Shown here: positions 34,148 to 40,063 of the stretch, one piece after another
Layout: each line of letters opens with the position of its first letter
Numbering within the stretch: the first letter of the stretch is position 1
Source of the DNA: Clostridiaceae bacterium
Lineage (GTDB): Bacteria; Bacillota; Clostridia; Lachnospirales; Lachnospiraceae
Direction of reading: 5' to 3'
DNA: 40,063 bases
Assembly: GCA_009911305.1 (NCBI GenBank)
Contig: QXXC01000037.1
Location: 1 to 40,063 of the forward strand
Program-made: the position numbers and the translations under genes
Notes under the pieces: model-generated
Seen by the model: only the letters and a program-made list of their open reading frames with translations
Database searches by the model: none
What the model was told of the DNA's origin: nothing

Positions 34148-35959
34148 TTACCGCCTCACTTCATCCACCTGATAGACAAACACGCCCTTATGCTTTCCCT
34201 TCAGCGGAATCTCGCCGATGGGCGTCGCTTCCACCCGGTCTTTCACCGCCTCATAGACCGCCTCGCTGATCAAAATCTGCCCGCGCTTTGCGTTGCTCTC
34301 CAGCCTCGCCGCCGTGTTCACCGTGTCGCCGATGGCTGTATAGTCCATGCGGAATTCACAGCCGATATTGCCCACAACGGCTTCCCCGCAGTTGACGCCG
34401 ATCCCGAACGCCACGCTCTTCCCAAAGCGCTTCTCAAACTTCTCGGCAATGGCGTCCGATCCGGCCTTCATGTCCCACGCCGCGCAGACTGCCTTAAAAA
34501 TATAGTCATCCAGCGCAAAGGGGGCGTTAAAGACCGCCATGGTGGCGTCCCCCACAAACTTATCGAGCGTTCCCTCATTGTCAAAGATTGATTTCGTCGT
34601 CAGGCTTAAGTATTCGTTGAGAATTTCCACCACTTCCTCGGGCTTTAAGCTCTCGGACATGGTGGTAAATCCCCTGATATCCACAAACAGCACGGCAATA
34701 TGCCGGTTTTCTCCTCCCAGCACCAGCTCAAAGTCCGTGTCCTTGCTGATCTTTTCCACAATCTGGGGCGCCACATACTGTTTGAACACGCTGACCACCC
34801 GCCGCCTGCGCAAAATCTCTGTCAGATATCCTTCCACCATGCGTTCCAGGTAGATGAGGATCAGGATTACGGGGATGAAAATCACCGGAACCACGGTTCC
34901 CCGGCCGTAGAGCGCCCTGGTAAACACAAGGCAGCCAATCACAGCCGCAGCCAGGATCCCGGCCGCGGGACCCAGCTTTATTTTTCTTAAGCAAACAAAA
35001 AACAGGGCGCATACCAGTCCCGCCGCCAGCCCGTACAGCACGGGCGAAACGGGGAGCTGCGTCTTTCCCTTTAACAGCGCCTCGATAATATTGGCATGGA
35101 TCTCCACGCCGTACATCTGGCTGTTGTGGGATACGGCCGGCGTGTAGGAATCCTGCATCCCCACCGCATACGCGCCTACCAGCACAATGGCATTGCCAAA
35201 CAGCCTGGCGTCCACTGTCCCGTCCAGCACATCCTTTAGGGATACCACATTATAGCCCCCGGATTTTCCGGAGTAAGAAAAATAAAACCGGTTGTTTCTC
35301 CCGTACGTCTTCGGAAATACCGCTTCCTTCCCCTGGCTTTCCTGAAAATTTCTGTAAACCTGCCCGGCAAGGCTGTAGGTTCTCTCTCCCTCATTGTCCA
35401 GCCAAGCCATGGCCTGGCGCACGTAGCCGTCCCGGTCCACGGTCGTGTTGGCAAAGCCCAGGGCCGCGCTGTCCCTCAATTCGTCATAGGGAGCGATGAC
35501 ATAATCCACATGGTAAGGATTGTAAACGATCGTTCCTGCTTCGTCTTTCTCGGGCGTCTCTTTAAAAGAAAAGCTCAGGGCTGACACCACGTTTCCCGCC
35601 TCCTTACAGGCCCGGGCAAAACGGGCGTCCCCTTCCTCATCTCCCTTTTCACTGTAGATCACATCAAATCCAATCACAGCCGGCCGCGCCCCTTTATCCG
35701 CATTCAGGATTTCCACGAGCCGCGCCGGAATGTCCCTGCTCCAGGAAGCAACAGGGCCGTACTCCTCAAGCGTCCTGTCGTCAATTCCTATAATATAGAT
35801 GTTCTTGTCAGTGACCGATTCCTTCTGGTTCAGCCAGTCCGACGCTTTGATATCCCACATCCCCGCCGCTCCCAGGCCGCATACCAGGGCTGACAGCAGG
35901 AAAACCGCCGCTGATACGGCCAGGATCCGGATTCTGCTTCCCGGGGTATTCTCTTTCAT
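34148..35959 (-). CDS. CHASE2-domain class III adenylate cyclase
   Basis: 603 aa. TM1 (about 11-33), an extracellular CHASE2 sensor (about 35-290: IYIIGIDDRTLEEYGP, PAVIGFDVIYSE), three membrane helices (about 310-390), then a class III cyclase domain (about 425-600). Metal Asp residues are in FVDIRGFT and GDATMAVF; the Lys of LDKFVGD favours ATP over GTP; MDYTAIGDTVNTAARLE holds the transition-state Asn and Arg. All catalytic residues appear intact, so cAMP is the likely product. The start overlaps the MBL gene by 4 nt (ATGA), with GGAGGCGGG ahead. It is followed by a family B repeat, then the secreted and FecR genes. Confidence 0.9.
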   Translation of the reverse strand: MKENTPGSRIRILAVSAAVFLLSALVCGLGAAGMWDIKASDWLNQKESVTDKNIYIIGIDDRTLEEYGPVASWSRDIPARLVEILNADKGARPAVIGFDVIYSEKGDEEGDARFARACKEAGNVVSALSFSFKETPEKDEAGTIVYNPYHVDYVIAPYDELRDSAALGFANTTVDRDGYVRQAMAWLDNEGERTYSLAGQVYRNFQESQGKEAVFPKTYGRNNRFYFSYSGKSGGYNVVSLKDVLDGTVDARLFGNAIVLVGAYAVGMQDSYTPAVSHNSQMYGVEIHANIIEALLKGKTQLPVSPVLYGLAAGLVCALFFVCLRKIKLGPAAGILAAAVIGCLVFTRALYGRGTVVPVIFIPVILILIYLERMVEGYLTEILRRRRVVSVFKQYVAPQIVEKISKDTDFELVLGGENRHIAVLFVDIRGFTTMSESLKPEEVVEILNEYLSLTTKSIFDNEGTLDKFVGDATMAVFNAPFALDDYIFKAVCAAWDMKAGSDAIAEKFEKRFGKSVAFGIGVNCGEAVVGNIGCEFRMDYTAIGDTVNTAARLESNAKRGQILISEAVYEAVKDRVEATPIGEIPLKGKHKGVFVYQVDEVRR

Positions 35960-36858
35960 CCCGCCTCGCCTCCGTCCCCATCTCTCTTAAATGATTCCAG
36001 AAAGAGGCAGGCCCCCTCCCTGGCAAACACGGTGTCCACGTTCCGGGACTTCCCAAAGCTTACCGCCTCCTGTTCCATGGCGCGAAGCTCCCCGTCCGTC
36101 CTGCCCCAGTCATGATGGCTGATCACCAGCCTGCCCGCCCGGCATTCTCCCGCCATGCGGATCCCCTGCTGCCAGTAGCTGTGGCCGAATCCCCTGTAAG
36201 AAGGATATTCTTCCTCTCCGTAGGGGGAATCAAACACGAGAAGGCTGCAGTTTTTGGCAAACTCCCGGTACCTGTTCCAGAAATCCGTCCCCGACCCGCC
36301 CAGCTCGCAGTCCAGCCCGTATACCACGGACTGCCCTTCCCTCTCCAGGCGGAACAGCACGCAGCCGTCCGGGTGGCTGGATTTCATGACCCTGACTCTC
36401 GCGCCCCGCGGCAGCTCCCACACATCCCCGTCCATGGTGTCGTGCCAGGTAATGCGGGCCGGAACCTGGTCAATCGAAACCGGCCAGTACGGATGGCCCA
36501 TCATGGTCCGCAATTTCTTCCTGAACGCGCCCTTTTCCTCCCCGGGCCCGTAAAAATGCAGCCTGGCCCCGTTCCAGAAGAGGCAGGGAAATAAGGGGAT
36601 TCCCACGATATGGTCCAGGTGCAGATGGCCGATGAAGATGTGGATCGGCTGATCCCGTCTCCTCGTTCCAAGATTCGCCTCTTCACCGAGACGCTTTCCC
36701 AGCGCCATAAGACCTGTGCCCCCGTCAAAGACGGCCATCTGCTCCTCCCACTCCGCGGACATGCAGCTCGTGTTGCCGCCGTAGCTCATGCGGTCGGAAA
36801 ACGGGGCGGCCATAGAACCTCTGGTTCCCCAGAATGTTATCTGCAATCCGTCTCCCAT
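35956..36858 (-). CDS. Metallo-beta-lactamase-fold hydrolase, possible phosphodiesterase
   Basis: 300 aa, cytoplasmic. FWGTRGSMAAPF, YGGNTSC, FDGGTG and HLHLDH (78-83) are typical of the MBL subgroup that includes phosphodiesterase- and RNase Z-like enzymes; later His and Asp residues (SSHPDG, DCELGG, ISHHDWGRTDG) complete a two-metal site. It may hydrolyse a cyclic nucleotide made by the neighbouring cyclase, but the substrate is inferred from context. ATG 36858 lies within the 3' end of the phosphatase gene (22-nt overlap), with GGAGGGAG 10 nt upstream. Confidence 0.8.
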   Translation of the reverse strand: MGDGLQITFWGTRGSMAAPFSDRMSYGGNTSCMSAEWEEQMAVFDGGTGLMALGKRLGEEANLGTRRRDQPIHIFIGHLHLDHIVGIPLFPCLFWNGARLHFYGPGEEKGAFRKKLRTMMGHPYWPVSIDQVPARITWHDTMDGDVWELPRGARVRVMKSSHPDGCVLFRLEREGQSVVYGLDCELGGSGTDFWNRYREFAKNCSLLVFDSPYGEEEYPSYRGFGHSYWQQGIRMAGECRAGRLVISHHDWGRTDGELRAMEQEAVSFGKSRNVDTVFAREGACLFLESFKRDGDGGEAG

Positions 36859-38093
36859 GTTGTTTTCTCTCCCTCCAAACGCGTGTTCTTATCATTTCCC
36901 GCGCAGACGCCCTCCCCGGGCCGCGCCACGTAAACTACCGTGATGTCATCCGACTGATCCGCGCCCCGGGCAAATCGTTCCACTTCATCGTACAGATGTT
37001 CGATAAAAATCTCCGGCTCCATGGCCTCCGCCATATGGCGGTTTAATGCCTCCTCCATGCCCTCATCCGAAAACATTTCCCCGTCGATGTCAAAGGCTTC
37101 CGTCACACCGTCCGTATAGAGGCACAGGCAGTCCCCGGGCATAAAGTCCGCCGCCTGTTCGCGGTACGCCATTTCCTCCATCACCCCCAGGACAAAATCC
37201 ACCTTGCAGTCCATCATCCGGAACGGGGCGCCGTTCCTGCTGATAAACGGCTTGTTATGCCCTGCGTTCACATACGTCAGGCGGTTGATCCTGGTATCCA
37301 GGACGCAGAGGAAGGCCGTGACAAAGAGCTCCTCTTCGTTGTCCTCATTTAAGCGGTTGTTGACCAGCTCCGCCACTTCCGCCACAGGCATGTCAAGCAT
37401 CATATAATTCTTGATGTGGGTCTTGGCAAGCGTCATAAACAGCGCCGCGGGAACTCCTTTTCCCGACACATCCGCCACCAGGAAGCACAGGCGATCCGCG
37501 TCAATGAGAAAGACGTCGTAAAAGTCGCCGCCCACCCCCTTGGCAGGTTTCATGCGGGCCGTGATCTTCATATGGGGAAGCTCACAGAACCGCCCAAAGG
37601 ATTTTGGCAGAAATCCGGTCTGAATCCGGGAGGCAATCTCAATCTCCGATTTAAGCCGCTCCCGTTCCGTCACCATCATGGTGGTCTTGGTGTAAAGGAG
37701 CTCCAGGAGCGCTCCGTACACCTTTGGGTTGGCGTTTGCTATCTCAAGAAACAGCGTCCTGGAAATATTGGCGCAGGCCGCCTCCGTCGCCGCCCGCACC
37801 GTGGCTTTTCTTACCCCGTCCTTGATCAGGGCCAGCTCCCCCACCACGTCCCCTGTCGTCAGTTCATTGATCAGGGCTCCGTTTCCCGCCAGCACATGCG
37901 CGCTGCCCTCCAGGATAATATACATCCCATCCTCCGGGGCCGCTCCTTCGGACACAATGTCCTGGCCCTTTGCAAAGTGTTTCAGCTCCATGGCCTCCAG
38001 AAGCATCCTGGAGCCTTCCGGCATCCCGCCGTCCTCCTGAACCTGAAAAAAGTCTTTTATAATCTTTAGCTGTTTCCACTCACTGTCCATCAT
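36837..38093 (-). CDS. cNMP-binding domain fused to SpoIIE/RsbU-type PP2C phosphatase
   Basis: 418 aa, cytoplasmic. Residues about 25-140 are a CRP-like cyclic-nucleotide-binding domain with a phosphate-binding cassette GELALIKDGVRKATV that keeps the key Glu and Arg. A helical linker (about 145-170) leads to a SpoIIE/RsbU phosphatase domain (about 180-405): RIQTGFLPKS, GVGGDFYD, ADVSGKGVPAALFM, LYTDGVTEA, and DDITVVYV supply the metal Asp residues. Such phosphatases usually act on Ser/Thr-phosphorylated STAS proteins in partner-switching; none is in the window. Overlaps of 4 nt with the gene before and 22 nt with the MBL gene after show tight coupling. Confidence 0.9.
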   Translation of the reverse strand: MMDSEWKQLKIIKDFFQVQEDGGMPEGSRMLLEAMELKHFAKGQDIVSEGAAPEDGMYIILEGSAHVLAGNGALINELTTGDVVGELALIKDGVRKATVRAATEAACANISRTLFLEIANANPKVYGALLELLYTKTTMMVTERERLKSEIEIASRIQTGFLPKSFGRFCELPHMKITARMKPAKGVGGDFYDVFLIDADRLCFLVADVSGKGVPAALFMTLAKTHIKNYMMLDMPVAEVAELVNNRLNEDNEEELFVTAFLCVLDTRINRLTYVNAGHNKPFISRNGAPFRMMDCKVDFVLGVMEEMAYREQAADFMPGDCLCLYTDGVTEAFDIDGEMFSDEGMEEALNRHMAEAMEPEIFIEHLYDEVERFARGADQSDDITVVYVARPGEGVCAGNDKNTRLEGEKTTWETDCR

Positions 38094-38920
38094 CCATTTC
38101 CTTCCCTAACCGGTCTGATATAGAATCTCCCGACTCCGCTGCCGGATGTGTAGAGCACCTGGCAGTCGCCTACTCTCACCCACTGCTCGCGGCCGATCCC
38201 CCAGATATTTTCTTCCTCCCAGGTGCTGTAAAGAGCGTTCGCCAGCAGCTCCGGCGCTGACGACATCTGATAAACCATAGCCCGGAAAATCTCATAATTC
38301 CACGTCGCCGCCTGCGATCCGGCCCGCTCTCCGTCCAGGGCCGCCCGGATATCCAGGCGGTACCTGCCCTGCCCCGGCTCCCTGTAAAGCCCCAGAAGCA
38401 CCGTCTCCGTAACCGACGCACCGGAGCCGGAGGTACCCCGTCCGGACGCCGTATCCCGTTTCGCCGTCCCTGTCTGCTCCTGCGTCTCCCGCCTCACAAA
38501 CTCCACCGCGTTATCCCCTATGCGGAGGCTCCTTTTTCCCGAAAACCGCTGGCTCACCCTGGACTTTACCCCTGCCAGGGCGTCCTTCCCGATCCATTCC
38601 GTTACCGGATCCGGAACCGTAAAAGACGCCGTAAAGTCCGTATCCAGAATCGTCTCCTTCCTCTCGTACCACGCCCCGTCCGCGCCCACATAATACCCGT
38701 CCGGCGTGACCGTATCCCTCAGGATGCCGCCTTCCGGAGTCTGGAAATACGATCTTCCCTCTCTCTCCACCCAGCCCACGGCCGCGCTCCCGTCCTCCAG
38801 GTAATAATGCCACCCGTCTTCTTTAAGCGCCCATCCCGGCTCCTCCCCCAGGGAGGGGAAGGAAGCCGTAAGGCTTATCACTGCCACAGCCAGCGCCATG
38901 TGCCTGCCATTCCTTTTCAT
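38090..38920 (-). CDS. Secreted protein with choline/cell-wall-binding-type repeats
   Basis: 276 aa. Signal peptide about 1-25. Residues 28-90 contain three Trp/Tyr/Gly units (GWALKEDGWHYYLEDGSAAVGW, then YFQTPEGG and YYVGADGAWYERK) like CW-type wall-binding repeats. The rest (about 95-270) is an unrecognised domain, partly similar in feel to lipoprotein-like sensors, with a low-complexity stretch near 148-165. A 4-nt ATGA overlap joins it to the phosphatase gene. The kinase-fold gene ends 79 nt upstream. It is probably a surface protein of the same pathway. Confidence 0.7.
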   Translation of the reverse strand: MKRNGRHMALAVAVISLTASFPSLGEEPGWALKEDGWHYYLEDGSAAVGWVEREGRSYFQTPEGGILRDTVTPDGYYVGADGAWYERKETILDTDFTASFTVPDPVTEWIGKDALAGVKSRVSQRFSGKRSLRIGDNAVEFVRRETQEQTGTAKRDTASGRGTSGSGASVTETVLLGLYREPGQGRYRLDIRAALDGERAGSQAATWNYEIFRAMVYQMSSAPELLANALYSTWEEENIWGIGREQWVRVGDCQVLYTSGSGVGRFYIRPVREGNG

Positions 38921-38999
38921 GCTCCCTGCCTTTCCTCCGTCCGGCGCGCCGGGAGGGCTGTAAAAGGCGCCCTCCCACAGCCTTCTCCCGGCCCGGCCG

Positions 39000-40063
39000 T
39001 CACGGCCCCAACTGCGGCCCCTGCTTCTTAGGCAGAACCCGGTCTTTGCCGATCGTCATCTTAGGCTCCCGCCTCAATGCCTGCCGCCTTTCCTTTCCCT
39101 CCAGCTCCTTAAAGCTTAAGGCCACTTTGGGTCCTTCTTTCCTTTTTGTTTTCAGGCTGTTTACCGCTCGATTGACCAGCGCGTTTTTATGCTTTACACT
39201 CAACGCGGACTTTGCCCCTACAGACTTTTCCATTCTGTCAAGGGCGTCCACGTAGCGCTGGTCTTTGTGATCCTTTACCTGCTCCGGCTTATTGGCCTTT
39301 AAATCCCATTTATCCGGCTCAACGATCACCATGTCTTTTTCTATATGGTCTTTGATAAGATTGACTCTCTGCATCATCACGTCAATCTGCTTCTGGGAAA
39401 TCAGATCCCCTACGGCATATTCCAGCGTATCCCGGTCAAGGCCCTTCACCTTCTCCGCCAGTCCCGCATCAATAAACGTTGTATCCTTCCAGGACTGCAC
39501 GCCCTTCATATTAAACTCTTCCACCTCGTCTCCAAAGGCAAGATCGCTGTCAATCCCCTGAAGCCCTGTTATGGCGCGCTTCCCATTCTCATCCGGCTCG
39601 CTTAGCTGGTAAAACATGTTGTTCCCGTGCCGGTCAACCTGGCCGCAGAGGAAGTCAAACACCTCCAGAGTCGATGAATCCCGGTAAAGCCCCGCTGTTT
39701 CAAATTTCTCGACCTGATCGAACATCCGCTGCACCCGTTCACTTTTGGAGCCCAAATCCGTTCCCTTTGCAAATTCCATAAAGCATCCGGTCATTACTTT
39801 TCCGCCCATTTTGACTTTCATGGGCTCTGAATGGGCGATGATATCCCCGATCCCCAGCAGCTCCGCCATACGGGAGGAAGCGATGTTGCGGCTGGTCAGT
39901 TCGTTCCCCTCGTCAAGATTCAGCCTGGCGTTCGATCGGGCGGTAGAGGCGGCGTCAGCGGCCCTTGCAGCATCCGCAAACTGATGGATTGCTTTTCCGT
40001 CCTCAATGAGCCGATCCAGGGGCTTCGCATTGGGATCCGACGCCTTGGCCTGTATCAGAGCCA
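39000..40063 (-). CDS. Kinase-fold protein (PI3K/HipA-like motifs), 5' end beyond the window
   Basis: The frame is open from the right edge through the ATG at 39869 to the stop at 39000, so this is the C-terminal 354 residues of a longer protein. Around the region 55-110 of this fragment an N-lobe-like segment (SRNIASSRMAELLGIGDII, KVMTGCFMEFAKG) is followed by LEVFDFLCGQVDRHGNNMFYQ and ITGLQGIDSDLAFGD. DRHGNN resembles the catalytic loop DRHxxN, and GIDSDLAFG the metal-binding Asp motif, of PI3K-like/HipA/actin-fragmin-type kinases. The C-terminal 120 residues are Lys/Glu-rich. No SD or start can be assigned because the gene runs off the window. The substrate is unknown. Confidence 0.65.
   Translation of the reverse strand, partial: ALIQAKASDPNAKPLDRLIEDGKAIHQFADAARAADAASTARSNARLNLDEGNELTSRNIASSRMAELLGIGDIIAHSEPMKVKMGGKVMTGCFMEFAKGTDLGSKSERVQRMFDQVEKFETAGLYRDSSTLEVFDFLCGQVDRHGNNMFYQLSEPDENGKRAITGLQGIDSDLAFGDEVEEFNMKGVQSWKDTTFIDAGLAEKVKGLDRDTLEYAVGDLISQKQIDVMMQRVNLIKDHIEKDMVIVEPDKWDLKANKPEQVKDHKDQRYVDALDRMEKSVGAKSALSVKHKNALVNRAVNSLKTKRKEGPKVALSFKELEGKERRQALRREPKMTIGKDRVLPKKQGPQLGP

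Noticed and set aside
1..40063. tRNA genes, prophage genes, intact insertion sequences
   Set aside because: I looked for T-loop motifs with acceptor stems, phage structural genes and transposases with bounding repeats, and saw none that hold up. This was a by-eye reading; a tRNA scan could overturn it.

Overview
The window looks like a chromosomal segment from a Gram-positive, spore-former-related Clostridia, most likely Lachnospiraceae (Clostridium cluster XIVa). I infer this from a DUF5688 gene, an SpoVB-like flippase, Lsa/Vga-type ABC-F, DUF4349, choline-binding-type wall repeats, PD-(D/E)XK 'transposase' genes, strong AGGAGG Shine-Dalgarno (SD) sites, sigma-A-like promoters and moderately high GC coding DNA with AT-rich intergenic patches. 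No tRNA, complete rRNA, CRISPR array or intact IS was seen. About 27 protein-coding genes are supported, most on the minus strand.

Layout. 1-460: tandem promoters and leader of what is probably an rRNA operon reading leftward out of the window. 0.5-5.1 kb (minus): a V4R-domain gene overlapping a diguanylate cyclase gene, then a response regulator/histidine kinase pair with a 160-bp palindromic repeat between them. 5.3-6.9 kb (plus): a family-6 DNA glycosylase and a radical SAM protein. 6.9-7.7 kb: an AT-rich gap with a consensus minus-strand promoter but no convincing gene. 7.7-8.7 kb (plus): DUF5688. 8.6-14.1 kb (minus): uvrB-feoA-feoB-yjjP-yjjB, tightly packed, with a LexA-type box upstream. 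14.5-19.3 kb (minus): response regulator, histidine kinase, ABC ATPase and FtsX-type permease, translationally linked. 19.9-24.5 kb (minus): a PD-(D/E)XK nuclease-family protein, an unknown membrane protein with a duplicated motif, and a large MORN-repeat protein. 24.7-28.3 kb (minus): an ABC-F protein with an attenuation-like leader, and an SpoVB-like flippase. 28.4-30.9 kb (plus): NhaC-type antiporter and a DUF4349 lipoprotein. 31.7-40.1 kb (minus): the signalling island described next.

The most interesting region is 31.7-40.1 kb. In transcription order it encodes a kinase-fold protein (cut by the right edge), a secreted wall-binding-repeat protein, a cyclic-nucleotide-binding/SpoIIE-type phosphatase fusion, a metallo-beta-lactamase-fold hydrolase, a CHASE2-domain class III nucleotide cyclase, then (after a composite palindromic repeat) a secreted Ser/Thr/Glu-repeat protein and a membrane-anchored FecR-domain protein. 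Four consecutive genes (38.9 to 34.1 kb) overlap by 4-22 nt. The set reads as a complete envelope-to-cAMP pathway: surface proteins, membrane cyclase, possible phosphodiesterase, and a cNMP-regulated phosphatase. The function is inferred; the domain content is seen.

Two families of small palindromic repeats are present. One supplies the last codons and stop of a response regulator. The other has two copies in opposite orientation flanking the FecR/Ser-Thr-repeat gene pair, and one of those copies carries a second palindromic element nested inside it.
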